Source of the DNA: Hyphomicrobiales bacterium
Lineage (GTDB): Bacteria > Pseudomonadota > Alphaproteobacteria > Rhizobiales > Rhizobiaceae
Length of the DNA: 64,000 nucleotides
Direction: 5' to 3'
Assembly (NCBI GenBank): GCA_900470805.1
Contig: UCCA01000012.1
Location: forward strand, 351,102-415,101
The first letter of the stretch is position 1. Each line of letters begins with the position of its first letter. Shown in pieces: positions 9,972 to 18,553 of the stretch. The notes beneath the pieces are model-generated. The model searched no databases, had not been told where the DNA came from, and worked only from the letters and a program-made list of their open reading frames with translations. A program made the translations under genes and the position numbers.

Positions 9972-10403
9972 ATGACCGGAATGACAGGCTACGAGATGTT
10001 CTGGCCGATCATCGCCCATGCCGCCCTGGTCTATATCCTCTACATGCTGCTCGGCCTGCGCCGCCAGAAAATGGTCAGGGCGGGCAAGGTCAAGTCTTCG
10101 GCGTTCCGTGAGAACCGCGACGAGCCGGCCGAAAGCCTGGTGGTCAGGAACAACCTCGCCAACCAGTACGAACTGCCGGTACTGTTCTACGCCTGCTGCA
10201 TCCTGCTCTACATGACCGAGGCCGACAACCTGATCGCGCTGGTGCTGGCCTGGATCTTCGTCGCCCTGCGCTATGCCCACGCCTATGTCCACGTCACCAG
10301 CAACGACCTGCGCTATCGCAGCCCGCTGTTCGCCGCCGGCTATGTCGTGCTCGGCGCCATGTGGGCGTGGCTCGCCGTCTGGATGATGTTCCCCAACGGC
10401 TGA
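9972..10403 (+). CDS. MAPEG family membrane protein
   Basis: This 143-residue protein has four transmembrane segments and the MAPEG pattern: an N-terminal helix followed by a basic loop (L-R-R-Q-K-M-V-R-A-G-K-V-K-S-S-A-F), then R-N-N-L-A-N-Q-Y-E-L-P-V-L-F-Y (the E-x-P-x-x-F signature), and a third helix with R-Y-A-H-A-Y-V-H-V. Eukaryotic members are membrane-associated glutathione transferases and eicosanoid enzymes; bacterial ones are mostly uncharacterised, possibly glutathione-dependent. It ends 7 bp before the convergent oxyR stop. Confidence 0.88.
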   Translation: MTGMTGYEMFWPIIAHAALVYILYMLLGLRRQKMVRAGKVKSSAFRENRDEPAESLVVRNNLANQYELPVLFYACCILLYMTEADNLIALVLAWIFVALRYAHAYVHVTSNDLRYRSPLFAAGYVVLGAMWAWLAVWMMFPNG

Positions 10404-10410
10404 CGCCTGA

Positions 10411-11316
10411 TCAGGCAGCAGACACGTATGGGGCAGGGGCGACCGCGATGATCGCCTCCGCCAGCGCCTCCATCTCCTTGCCGCGATGATTGCTGCGTCG
10501 CCAGGCAAGCCCGATCTCGCGCGCCGGCTGCGGCTCGGCGAAGGGGACGATGCGGATCGAGTTGCGGCTGGTCTCGGTGGATATCGCCATCTCGGGGATC
10601 AGCGTCATCCCCATGTCATGCGACACCATCTGCAGCAGCGTCGCCATCGACGTCGCGCCGAAATTGACGAGGCTGCGCTTGCTGGTGCTGCACACCGCCA
10701 GCGCCTGGTCGCGCAGGCAGTGCCCCTCTTCGAGCAGAAGCAGCCGGTCGACATTCACCTCGTGCTCCGTCAGCGGCGACATCAGCACGTGATCGCCATT
10801 TTCCGCCACCGCCATGAAGAACCGGTCGGCGAACAGAGGCCGTGTCTGGATGCCGTCGACGTCGAGCGGCAGCGCGGCGATAACCGCATCGAGCTTGCCC
10901 GCCGAAAGATCCGATAGCAGCCGGTCCGTCACCGCCTCGCGCAATTCCACCTCTACCTCGGGATAGGTCTTGCGCAGGTGCGGAATGAATTGCGGCACCA
11001 GATAGGGCGCCACCGTCGGAATGATGCCGATGCGGATCAGCCCCTCCAGCGTGCCGCCGCCCTTGCGCGCCGTCTGCTCCAACAGGTCGACCTGGTGCAG
11101 GATCTGGCGGACATGGTGGAGAACCTCTTCGCCCTTCGGCGTCAGGATGGTATTCTGCCGCGTCCGCTCCACCAGCTTGGCGCCCAGATACTCTTCCATA
11201 TCCATGATCTGGGCGGAGAGCGCCGGCTGGCTGATATGCACCATTTCCGCCGCCCGGCCGAAGTGCCGTGTCGTTGCCAGCGCATCGAAATAGCGCATTT
11301 GCCTAAGTGTAAGCAC
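10411..11316 (-). CDS. oxyR: Hydrogen peroxide-sensing LysR regulator OxyR
   Basis: OxyR senses H2O2 by forming an intramolecular disulfide and then activates catalase and peroxidase genes. The 301-residue protein has the LysR HTH at residues ~1-60 (F-G-R-A-A-E-M-V-H-I-S-Q-P-A-L-S-A-Q-I) and, in the effector domain, E-E-G-H-C-L-R-D-Q-A-L-A-V-C: two cysteines separated by eight residues, exactly as Cys199/Cys208 of E. coli OxyR. It is divergent from katA, the standard rhizobial arrangement. The start is a GTG; the upstream GGGAAAA is only a weak ribosome site. Confidence 0.95.
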   Translation of the reverse strand: MLTLRQMRYFDALATTRHFGRAAEMVHISQPALSAQIMDMEEYLGAKLVERTRQNTILTPKGEEVLHHVRQILHQVDLLEQTARKGGGTLEGLIRIGIIPTVAPYLVPQFIPHLRKTYPEVEVELREAVTDRLLSDLSAGKLDAVIAALPLDVDGIQTRPLFADRFFMAVAENGDHVLMSPLTEHEVNVDRLLLLEEGHCLRDQALAVCSTSKRSLVNFGATSMATLLQMVSHDMGMTLIPEMAISTETSRNSIRIVPFAEPQPAREIGLAWRRSNHRGKEMEALAEAIIAVAPAPYVSAA

Positions 11317-11438
11317 GATAAGTTTTCCCGATCGAATTTCACAATAAATACGATTGGAGATTATCGAAGGTCAATGGGACAACAACCGGGTCGCAAGCAG
11401 ATGAGGCTTTGCCGACCTAATTTTCAAAGGAGGATTTC
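11317..11438. promoter_or_regulatory. oxyR-katA divergent regulatory region
   Basis: The 122-bp gap must hold both promoters. A LysR-type dyad GAT-N11-ATC (11317-11333, matching T-N11-A) lies directly against the oxyR start, as expected for autoregulation, and an outer inverted pair CGATAA/TTATCG frames 11316-11370. A strong ribosome site AAAGGAGG precedes katA. OxyR binding is inferred from context. Confidence 0.5.
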
Positions 11439-12935
11439 ATGTCCGATCGCCCGACCATGACGACCACGGCTGGTTCGCCCGTTCCAGACAATCAGAACTC
11501 GATCACGGCAGGCCCGCGCGGCGGCGTCATGCTGCAGGATTATCAGCTGCTCGAAAAGCTCGCCCACCAGAACCGCGAGCGCATTCCCGAACGCGTCGTC
11601 CACGCCAAGGGCTGGGGCGCCTTCGGCACACTGACGATCACGGGCGATATTTCCAAATACACGAAGGCCAAGTGTCTTCAGCCGGGCGCCTCGACGCCCA
11701 TGCTTGCCCGCTTCTCCACCGTTGCTGGTGAAATGGGCGCCGCCGACGCCGAGCGCGACGTGCGCGGCTTCGCGCTGAAATTTTACACCGACGAAGGCAA
11801 CTGGGATCTGGTCGGCAACAACACGCCTGTTTTCTTCGTCCGTGATCCCTTGAAGTTCCCCGACTTCATCCACACCCAGAAGCGTCACCCGAAGACCAAC
11901 CTGCGCTCGGCAACGGCGATGTGGGACTTCTGGTCGCTGTCGCCGGAAAGCCTGCATCAGGTCACCATCCTGATGTCGGATCGCGGCCTGCCGATCGATC
12001 CGATGCACATGAATGGCTACGGCTCGCACACCTATTCCTTCTGGAACGATGCCGGCGAGCGCTATTGGGTGAAGTTCCACTTCAAGACCGAGCAGGGCCA
12101 CAAGCACTACACCAACGCCGAAGGCGAAAACCTGATCGGCAAGACCCGCGAGAGCTACCAGGAAGCGCTGTTCGGCGGCATCGAGAAGGGTGTCTTCCCG
12201 CGCTGGAACGTGCAGGTCCAGATCATGACCGAAGCCCAGGCCGAGCAGACGTCGTATAACCCGTTCGACCTCACCAAGGTCTGGCCGCATGGCGAGTTCC
12301 CGCCGATCGACATCGGCACCATGGAGCTCAACCGCAACGCCGAGAACTACTTCGCCGAGATCGAGCAGGCCGCTTTCTCGCCGTCGAACGTCATCCCCGG
12401 CATCAGCCACTCGCCCGATAAGATGCTGCAGGCCCGCGTCTTCTCCTACGCCGACGCGCACCGCTACCGCCTCGGAACCCACTACGAGAACATCCCGGTC
12501 AACCAGCCCAAGTGCCCGGTTCATCACTATCACCGCGATGGCCAGATGAACACGTATGGCGGCATCCGCACCGGCAACCCGGACGCCTACTACGAGCCCA
12601 ACACGGTCGGCGGCAGCCCGTTCGAGGACGCGTCCGCCAAGGAGCCGCCGCTTAAGGTGGAAGGTGACGTCGCCCGCTACAATCACCGCGACGGCAACGA
12701 CGACTACGGCCAGGTGACGGCGCTGTTCAATCTGTTCGATGCCGGGCAGAAGGAGCGGCTGTTCTCCAACATCGCGGCCGCGATGGGAGGCGTTCCCGGC
12801 GCGATCATCGAGCGCCAGCTCGGCCACTTCAAGCGCATCCATGTCGACTACGAATCGGGTGTTCGGGCGGCGCTTGAAAAGCAGCACGGCTATAAGGTCG
12901 ACACGATCAGCGCCCAGCCTGCTGCGGCAGAGTAA
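11439..12935 (+). CDS. katA: Monofunctional heme catalase (clade 3-like, small subunit)
   Basis: Catalase dismutates H2O2 to water and oxygen. The 498-residue size fits small-subunit catalases. The distal catalytic His is in R-V-V-H-A-K-G-W-G, the catalytic Asn in [13 protein letters not shown], and the proximal heme-ligand Tyr in [14 protein letters not shown]. The C-terminus has the usual F-S-N-I-A-A-A-M-G helix region. The excellent Shine-Dalgarno (AAAGGAGG, 6 bp spacing) suggests high expression. It is transcribed divergently from oxyR, so peroxide induction is expected. Confidence 0.97.
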   Translation: MSDRPTMTTTAGSPVPDNQNSITAGPRGGVMLQDYQLLEKLAHQNRERIPERVVHAKGWGAFGTLTITGDISKYTKAKCLQPGASTPMLARFSTVAGEMGAADAERDVRGFALKFYTDEGNWDLVGNNTPVFFVRDPLKFPDFIHTQKRHPKTNLRSATAMWDFWSLSPESLHQVTILMSDRGLPIDPMHMNGYGSHTYSFWNDAGERYWVKFHFKTEQGHKHYTNAEGENLIGKTRESYQEALFGGIEKGVFPRWNVQVQIMTEAQAEQTSYNPFDLTKVWPHGEFPPIDIGTMELNRNAENYFAEIEQAAFSPSNVIPGISHSPDKMLQARVFSYADAHRYRLGTHYENIPVNQPKCPVHHYHRDGQMNTYGGIRTGNPDAYYEPNTVGGSPFEDASAKEPPLKVEGDVARYNHRDGNDDYGQVTALFNLFDAGQKERLFSNIAAAMGGVPGAIIERQLGHFKRIHVDYESGVRAALEKQHGYKVDTISAQPAAAE

Positions 12936-12954
12936 ATTTACCCTCTGAAACTGA

Positions 12955-12983
12955 CCAAATCGGGGTGCATCGCCCCGGTTTGG
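12955..12983 (+). terminator. Hairpin terminator candidate after katA
   Basis: CCAAAT-CGGGG (12955-12965) pairs with CCCCG-GTTTGG (12973-12983), an 11-bp stem with one T/G wobble and a 7-nt loop. There is no good U tract, so efficiency is uncertain. Confidence 0.6.
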
Positions 12984-13098
12984 TTGAGCTTTCGGCGTTC
13001 GATAAAATACAAGCTTTCCCGTTTACGCCTCATGAAGGCCCGCGTGTCATATCCGCCAAAAGGGCCGGTTTGGGACATCGTCGGTCTGCGAAAAAGGG

Positions 13099-13761
13099 AT
13101 GGGGAACGACATGACTGTCGGGAGCTTGGATCGCATAGGCTTGCGCCGCAGGCCGAAACAGGAACGCAGCATCCAGAGGCTGGACATGATCCTGTCTGCG
13201 GCCACCCGGCTGATCGCCGAAAAGGGTGTCGGCGCCATGCGCATGACCGAATTGGCCGCCGCCGCCAATGTTCCGATCGGCTCCGTTTACCAGTATTTTC
13301 CCGAAAAGGCAGCAGTCGTCAAAGCGCTGTTCGACCGTCATTCGATCGCCATCCGCGCCCGCGTCGCCGATGCTTTCGCGTCGGTCCAGTCGGCCGCGCA
13401 GGTGGTCGATGTGCTGGAGGCGACGGTTGACTGGTGCTACGAGGATTACCGCAGCAACGCCGCGCGCCTCGGAATCTGGCTCGGAACGGAAACCGATCAG
13501 GACCTCGCGCAGCTGAATATCGAGCATAACACCCGCATTGCCGCCATCTTTCGCGACACCGTCCGCCGCATCGCGCCGGACCTCGATGCCGTCGACATGG
13601 AAGCGCGCACCTATCTCTTCAGCCACCTGATCGGCTCGTCGGTACGGCTGGCGGTAACCAGCGAACCGTGCCTGGCCGCACGTGTTCTCGAAGAATGGAA
13701 GCGCGTCATCCGCACCTCCTTTTTCGCTACGGCGCCGGCACTCGAACGTTTGCCGGCCTGA
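13099..13761 (+). CDS. TetR family transcriptional regulator
   Basis: This 220-residue protein has a TetR N-terminal HTH at about residues 18-65: R-L-D-M-I-L-S-A-A-T-R-L-I-A-E-K-G, then A-M-R-M-T-E-L-A-A-A-A-N-V-P-I-G-S-V-Y-Q-Y-F-P-E-K, the hallmark recognition helix. The C-terminal ligand domain is all-helical with no identifiable ligand signature. A start at the ATG at 13111 is also possible. It ends 3 bp from the convergent LysR gene; its target is not evident, katA upstream being the only close co-directional gene. Confidence 0.9.
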   Translation: MGNDMTVGSLDRIGLRRRPKQERSIQRLDMILSAATRLIAEKGVGAMRMTELAAAANVPIGSVYQYFPEKAAVVKALFDRHSIAIRARVADAFASVQSAAQVVDVLEATVDWCYEDYRSNAARLGIWLGTETDQDLAQLNIEHNTRIAAIFRDTVRRIAPDLDAVDMEARTYLFSHLIGSSVRLAVTSEPCLAARVLEEWKRVIRTSFFATAPALERLPA

Positions 13762-13764
13762 GGT

Positions 13765-14721
13765 CTACCAGCTGGTAACAGTGTTGGCGATCTTCAGCCG
13801 CGGCTGCGCCCTGATGTAATTGCCCTTCACATCCGCTTCGAGATTGTCATCGACGACGGCAGGCGTGATGTTGTCCAGGCAGGCGGTGATGTGGGCGGTG
13901 ATGGCGTTCATCAGGGAGATAGACACGCCGGGCCGCTTCATGATGCCGATCTGCACCGGCGGCAGCGCCGGGAAGCCGTCGGCCTGGGTCAGCACCTTCA
14001 TGCCGGTACGCAACGCCGATTCCGGCATCACCGACACGGCGAGGCCAGAGAGAACGGCGGCCGCGATGACGGTGCACGACCAGCTGGTGAACAGGATCTG
14101 GTGCTCGCGCCCGACCGCATCGAGCGCCGCACACGAGACCTGCCGCCACGGGCAGTCGCGTCGTCCGACGGCAAGCGGCACCGGCGCGTCATCGCGGATC
14201 GGGTGATTGGCGGAACCGACCCAGCAGAGCGGCTCGGTTCTGACCACATCCGACATGCGCTCGCGCGGATTGTGGGTGACGAGCGCGATATCCAGCTCGC
14301 CGCGATGCATGCGCTCGGCAAGATCCACCGAAGGCTCGCAGACGATGTAGAGCTCGACATTCGGATGCGTCTTGGCAAAACGCCCGATGATTTCAGGCAT
14401 GTAGCGGTCGGCATAGTCGTCGGGCGTGCCGATCCTGAGCGTGCCCTCGAGACGGTTGTCGTCGAAGGCGGCGATCGCTTCGTTGTTGAGGCGGATGATG
14501 CGCCGCGCATAATTGAGCAGCTTCTCGCCCTCGACCGTCATCCGGTTGCCGCGCCCATCCTTGATGAACAGCTGCTTGCCGATGCGCTCCTCGAGCCGGC
14601 GCATCTGCATCGAGACGGCCGATTGCGTCTTGTAGACCCGGTCGGCGGCCTTGGTGAAGCTGCCGGAGTCGATAATCGCGATGAAGGTCTGCAGCTGGTC
14701 AATATCAAGAGGCGCGGCCAT
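13765..14721 (-). CDS. LysR family transcriptional regulator, LsrB-like
   Basis: This 318-residue protein starts at the ATG at 14719-14721 with an AGGTGGGA ribosome site; a GTG three codons earlier is less likely. The HTH is clear (F-T-K-A-A-D-R-V-Y-K-T-Q-S-A-V-S-M-Q-M-R-R-L-E). The body resembles, from memory, the rhizobial LsrB group (L-D-I-D-Q-L-Q-T-F-I-A-I start, R-I-G-T-P-D-D-Y-A-D-R-Y-M-P-E-I), whose cysteines respond to oxidants. Several cysteines are present here (in E-P-L-C-W, R-D-C-P-W, V-S-C-A-A, W-S-C-T-V, T-A-C-L-D). The divergent DUF1127 gene is a plausible target. Orthology to LsrB is unproven. Confidence 0.85.
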   Translation of the reverse strand: MAAPLDIDQLQTFIAIIDSGSFTKAADRVYKTQSAVSMQMRRLEERIGKQLFIKDGRGNRMTVEGEKLLNYARRIIRLNNEAIAAFDDNRLEGTLRIGTPDDYADRYMPEIIGRFAKTHPNVELYIVCEPSVDLAERMHRGELDIALVTHNPRERMSDVVRTEPLCWVGSANHPIRDDAPVPLAVGRRDCPWRQVSCAALDAVGREHQILFTSWSCTVIAAAVLSGLAVSVMPESALRTGMKVLTQADGFPALPPVQIGIMKRPGVSISLMNAITAHITACLDNITPAVVDDNLEADVKGNYIRAQPRLKIANTVTSW

Positions 14722-14924
14722 GGTTCCCACCTATAACGATCTCTGATGATAATCATTAGAAACATTCGTTGGACTGATCAATAGCCGTTTGGCATCTTGT
14801 GGGTGCAAATCAATCAAAGTGATGGACCGGCAAACCTGCCTGTCCGCTCGGATTTCAACTTGCTTCTTGCCCGATGACCTCGCGGCGAGAGTGGGTTGTT
14901 GCGCGCCAATGAAAGGATGATCCC

Positions 14925-15224
14925 ATGCGCACGACAGACCGGATATTGGAACTCGACTGCAGCCCCGCGACCCTGACGCTGTCCCAGCGCCTCGTCGCAG
15001 GTTTTGCAACGCTGGCATCCGTACTGCGCGTGTTTCGCAATCGTATGGAGATCAACGCGCTGCACGAGCTCGACGACAATCAGCTGAAGGATATCGGCTT
15101 GACCAGGGCGGACCTGACCTCCGCCTTCCTGGCATCCACCTTCTTCGAGGATCCCTCGGATCAGCTGACGCGGTCCGCGCGCAATCGCGGCCGCAATGAT
15201 CTCTCACGGTCCCGCAAGACTTAG
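14925..15224 (+). CDS. DUF1127 domain protein
   Basis: This 99-residue protein has the DUF1127 (YjiS-like) core near residues 35-70: V-F-R-N-R-M-E-I-N-A-L-H-E-L-D-D-N-Q-L-K followed by D-I-G-L-T-R-A-D-L. DUF1127 proteins are small, often stress-induced, Arg-rich proteins; some affect phosphate/carbon responses through RNA binding. The ribosome site AAAGGA is good. It is divergent from the LysR gene with a 203-bp shared upstream region and is followed by a strong terminator, so it is probably monocistronic. Confidence 0.9.
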   Translation: MRTTDRILELDCSPATLTLSQRLVAGFATLASVLRVFRNRMEINALHELDDNQLKDIGLTRADLTSAFLASTFFEDPSDQLTRSARNRGRNDLSRSRKT

Positions 15225-15243
15225 GAACCGACCCGTTTTCCCC

Positions 15244-15268
15244 GCAGGGTGATAGCCAATAACCCTGC
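15244..15268. other. Small hairpin downstream of the DUF1127 gene
   Basis: GCAGGGT (15244-15250) and ACCCTGC (15262-15268) are perfect inverted copies around an 11-nt loop, directly before the terminator hairpin. It could be part of the 3' UTR structure. Confidence 0.4.
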
Positions 15269-15274
15269 CTCTTG

Positions 15275-15312
15275 CCCGGTGCCCGACTTCCCAGTCGTCA
15301 CCGGGTTTTTTT
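15275..15312 (+). terminator. Rho-independent terminator after DUF1127 gene
   Basis: CCCGGTG (15275-15281) pairs with CACCGGG (15299-15305), followed by seven T residues. Confidence 0.88.
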
Positions 15313-15333
15313 ATGCCCATGTTATTGTTGCAA

Positions 15334-16191
15334 TTACGGTTTGGGCGAGGGGGAGGCGGGCGCTTTCGGCATGTAGGTCTCGAAGATCGCTTCCATGTTC
15401 TTCTGATAGCCCTTCTGCGCTTCCAGGCCGCTGTCGAACATCGTGTTCAGCATGTCCATGTAGCCGGCAGCCGGCTGCTTCTCTTCGGTCTTCGGAGCTT
15501 CGGCAGGCTTGGGCGCGACGGGTTGCCCAAGGTTGCCCATCATCTCCTGAAACGCCTTGGCGAAGGGATTGTCGAAAAACGGATTGGCGGCCGGTGCTTC
15601 GGGCACCGGCTTCGGTGCGCTGAACATCAGCTGCATCGCCTGCGTGAACGGATTGTCGAAGATGCTTGGCTGTGGCGCCTGCTTCGGCGCGAAGCCTGTC
15701 GCCTGCAGCCATTGCTGGATGCTGTCGCCCATCGCCGTGTTGACGAACGGATTGACCGGCGCGTTCATCTGCCCCATCGATTGCTTGAACAGCCCGCCCA
15801 TCAGCGTGCCGGCCATGACGGGCAGCATCTGCTTGTAGATCTCCTGGCCGATCCCGGTCATCTGCGCCGCCTGAGCTGCCACCGCCCGCGAGACGTCCTT
15901 GGAGCCGAACAATTGCCCGAGAATGTTGTTGCCGTCGGCGATCCCCTGCGGCGTGAAGGCCTTGCCCATGTCCTCGAAATACTTGGCGTAGTTGCCGGAA
16001 GCGACCGCCTGCATCAGGCCCATGAAGTCGTAGGGATTGTCGGTGCTGCGCTTCAGTCCCGCCGAAAATGCCGGCATCAGCGCCGCCATCGCTTGCGTCG
16101 CCTGCTCTTGCGCCAGATTGAACTGCTTGGAGATCGCGTCCATCGCCGCGCCGTTCTGCGCCTGCATCATCATGTCGAAGAGTGGCAGCAT
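15334..16191 (-). CDS. DUF937-type protein
   Basis: This 285-residue protein is rich in Gln, Met, Ala and Pro. The middle (about residues 75-150) has the DUF937 pattern: helix G-I-A-D-G-N-N-I-L-G-Q-L-F-G-S-K-D-V-S-R-A-V-A-A-Q-A-A-Q-M-T-G, then L-P-V-M-A-G-T-L-M-G-G-L-F. The C-terminal ~130 residues are repetitive around the phrase N-P-F-x(1-2)-N/D (PVNPFVNTA, FDNPFTQAM, FFDNPFAKAF) and end in a Pro/Lys-rich tail. Function is unknown. It lies alone, tail to tail with the DUF1127 terminator. Confidence 0.8.
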   Translation of the reverse strand: MLPLFDMMMQAQNGAAMDAISKQFNLAQEQATQAMAALMPAFSAGLKRSTDNPYDFMGLMQAVASGNYAKYFEDMGKAFTPQGIADGNNILGQLFGSKDVSRAVAAQAAQMTGIGQEIYKQMLPVMAGTLMGGLFKQSMGQMNAPVNPFVNTAMGDSIQQWLQATGFAPKQAPQPSIFDNPFTQAMQLMFSAPKPVPEAPAANPFFDNPFAKAFQEMMGNLGQPVAPKPAEAPKTEEKQPAAGYMDMLNTMFDSGLEAQKGYQKNMEAIFETYMPKAPASPSPKP

Positions 16192-16278
16192 GGAAAATCC
16201 CTTTCCCCGGTTCGCGACGCGCTACCGCGTCACTATAGCCGGAAAAAGGAATGCGCAAACCGCTTTTTGCGGAAGGGG

Positions 16279-17652
16279 TTAGTACTGGTACTCTTCGAAC
16301 ACCGGCTCGACCGAACCGTTCCAGCGGCCGTTGTAGAGCGACAGGAGATCGTCGGCGAGCGTCGCCTTCTTGGCCATCACCTCGTCGAGCGGCGACAGGA
16401 AGATCGTCTCGTCCTGGCCTTCGCTGTTGAGCTTGCCGCGCGCCTTGAGGCCGGCCTTGGAGACGGCGAGCACGTCGCGCGCGGTCTCGAAAAGGTCATG
16501 CCCGCGGAACTGTGCCTTCAGTCCTTCGGTCGGCACTGCGTTGCGCAGCGCGTTGACCTCGTCGAAGCCCCAGTCCTTGGTCAGCTGGTCGGCGGCCTCG
16601 AGCGCGCTCTCGTCATAGAGCAGCCCGACCCAGAAGGCCGGTAGCGCGCAGATGCGGCGCCATGGTCCGCCATCGGCGCCGCGCATCTCGAGGAAGCGCT
16701 TCAGCCGTACGTCGGGAAACAGCGTCGAGAGGTGGTTGGTCCAGTCGCCCATGGTGGGCTCCCATTCCGCCACTTCGCCCTTCAGCGCGCCGTTCATGAA
16801 CTGACGGAAGGTGACGTGGGTACAGTCATGGTAGCGATTGTCGCGGACGATGAAATACATCGGCACGTCGAGCGCCCATTCGACATAGTCGTGGAAGCCG
16901 AAGTCGTCGCGGAAGGTGAAGTCGAGCAGGCCGGAGCGGTTGTTGTCGGTGTCGCGCCAGATATCGCCGCGCCAGGACTGCAGGCCGTTGAGCTTGCCTT
17001 CGGTAAACGGCGAGGAAGCGAACAGCGCCGTTGCCAGCGACTGCAGCTTCATCGACACGCGCATCTTCTTGCGCATGTCGGCCTCCGACGAGAAGTCGAG
17101 ATTCACCTGGATCGTGCAGGTCCGGTACATCATGTCGAGACCCTGCGTGCCGATCTTCGGCATGTAGCGGCTCATGATGCCATAGCGCGACTTCGGCATT
17201 ACGGGTGTCTCGGCCAGCGTCCACTTCGGGCTGCCGCCGATGCCGAGGAAGCGGATGCCCATCGGCTCGGCGATCTCGCGCACTGCGGCCAGATGCGCGT
17301 TGGATTCCTTGCAAGTCTGGTGGATGGTTTCGAGCGGCGCGCCCGACAGTTCGAACTGCCCGCCCGGCTCGATCGAGATCGCGCCCATTCCGGACTGCTC
17401 GGCAAGACCGATGATGTTCTCGCCGTCGAGGATCGGCTCCCAGCCGCTCTTCTTCTGAAGGCCCTTCAGCAAGCCTGATATGCTGTTCTCACCGGCGTAG
17501 GGAACCGGGCTGTTGTCGGCGCGGAAGAAGGCGAACTTCTCGTGTTCGGTGCCGATACGGAACTTCTCTTCCGGCTTGTTTCCCGCCGCGAGATAATCGG
17601 TCAGCTCCTGAACCGAAGAGAGCGGTGTCTGGTCGGTAGTATCGCGAGCCAT
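16279..17652 (-). CDS. gshA: Glutamate-cysteine ligase (plant/alphaproteobacterial type)
   Basis: GshA joins glutamate and cysteine with ATP, the first step of glutathione synthesis. The 457-residue length and motifs R-I-G-T-E-H-E-K-F-A-F, I-S-I-E-P-G-G-Q-F-E-L-S-G, Q-V-N-L-D-F-S-S-E and P-F-T-E-G-K-L-N-G match the GCS2 family shared by rhizobia and plants rather than the E. coli type. The active-site carboxylates (E-H-E, E-P-G-G-Q-x-E) and S-P-F-x-E-G loop are intact. The plant-type enzymes are redox-controlled by a disulfide; whether this one is was not assessed. The next gene, rsmE, lies 145 bp upstream on the same strand. Confidence 0.95.
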   Translation of the reverse strand: MARDTTDQTPLSSVQELTDYLAAGNKPEEKFRIGTEHEKFAFFRADNSPVPYAGENSISGLLKGLQKKSGWEPILDGENIIGLAEQSGMGAISIEPGGQFELSGAPLETIHQTCKESNAHLAAVREIAEPMGIRFLGIGGSPKWTLAETPVMPKSRYGIMSRYMPKIGTQGLDMMYRTCTIQVNLDFSSEADMRKKMRVSMKLQSLATALFASSPFTEGKLNGLQSWRGDIWRDTDNNRSGLLDFTFRDDFGFHDYVEWALDVPMYFIVRDNRYHDCTHVTFRQFMNGALKGEVAEWEPTMGDWTNHLSTLFPDVRLKRFLEMRGADGGPWRRICALPAFWVGLLYDESALEAADQLTKDWGFDEVNALRNAVPTEGLKAQFRGHDLFETARDVLAVSKAGLKARGKLNSEGQDETIFLSPLDEVMAKKATLADDLLSLYNGRWNGSVEPVFEEYQY

Positions 17653-17797
17653 TCAAGTAACCTGTATTCGGGAAACGCCCGGAAGTATCCGGACAGTAGG
17701 AAGGGTGATTAGGACCGCTGGCAGGTATGTTGCAAGTGAAATTGTTTCAACGGGCCATCAAAAAAATACCAGCATGTGTGGCCTGTTGCCCACGCGA

Positions 17798-18538
17798 CTA
17801 TTTGTTCCAGTCGCCGATCGCGGCCTGTATCACCGCCATGGCGGCAACGGCGGCGGTATCGGCGCGCAGGATTCTTGGGCCGAGAGGGATCGCGGTAACG
17901 AAATCGAGGCTGCGCAGACGCGCTCGCTCCTCCTCCGAAAACCCGCCTTCGGGACCGACAAGCAGGGCCAGCTTGCGCTCCTTGATCTGAGACAAGATCG
18001 GTAGCGGGTTCTGCCCGGCGTCGCCCTCGTCGCAATAGATGATCCGCCGGTCGCTCGGCCATTGGTCCAGCATGTCGAACAGCCGCACCGGCTCGGCAAC
18101 CGAGGGAATGCCGAGAATGCCGCATTGCTCGGCCGCCTCGATGACGTTGGCGCGCAGCTTGTCGAGATTGGTGATCTTGCCCTGCACATGCTGGGTCATG
18201 ACGGGCTGCAGCAGTCCGGCCCCCATCTCCACCGCCTTCTGCACGAGATAGTCCAGCCGCCCGACCTTCAGAGGGGCGAACAGATACTGCAGGTCCGAAG
18301 GCGCGGGTTGTGGTCGCGTCTGCTCCGCCGGCACGATCATGATGCGCTTGCGGGTCGGAAACGACAGCTGCGCCTTCCATTCGCCGTCGCGACCGTTGAA
18401 GACAAGGATCTCGGCGCCATCGGCCATGCGCAGCACGTTGGCGAGATAGTTGTATTGGTCCGGTGTCGCCTCCGCCGCGATCCCCTTGGAAAGCGGCGCG
18501 GCGATGAACAGCCGTTGCATTTTGAAATTGGCGCGCAT
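17798..18538 (-). CDS. rsmE: 16S rRNA (uracil-1498-N3)-methyltransferase
   Basis: RsmE methylates N3 of U1498 in 16S rRNA in the assembled 30S subunit. The 246-residue protein has an N-terminal PUA-like domain (Q-R-L-F-I-A-A-P-L start; D-G-E-W-K-A-Q-L) and a SPOUT methyltransferase domain whose knot is visible as [14 protein letters not shown] followed by [14 protein letters not shown]. These are the diagnostic G-P-E-G-G and L-G-x-R-I-L-R motifs. It lies 15 bp downstream of the phosphate transporter gene on the same strand, so the two may share a message. Confidence 0.95.
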   Translation of the reverse strand: MRANFKMQRLFIAAPLSKGIAAEATPDQYNYLANVLRMADGAEILVFNGRDGEWKAQLSFPTRKRIMIVPAEQTRPQPAPSDLQYLFAPLKVGRLDYLVQKAVEMGAGLLQPVMTQHVQGKITNLDKLRANVIEAAEQCGILGIPSVAEPVRLFDMLDQWPSDRRIIYCDEGDAGQNPLPILSQIKERKLALLVGPEGGFSEEERARLRSLDFVTAIPLGPRILRADTAAVAAMAVIQAAIGDWNK

Positions 18539-18553
18539 CGAAATCTATCCCGT

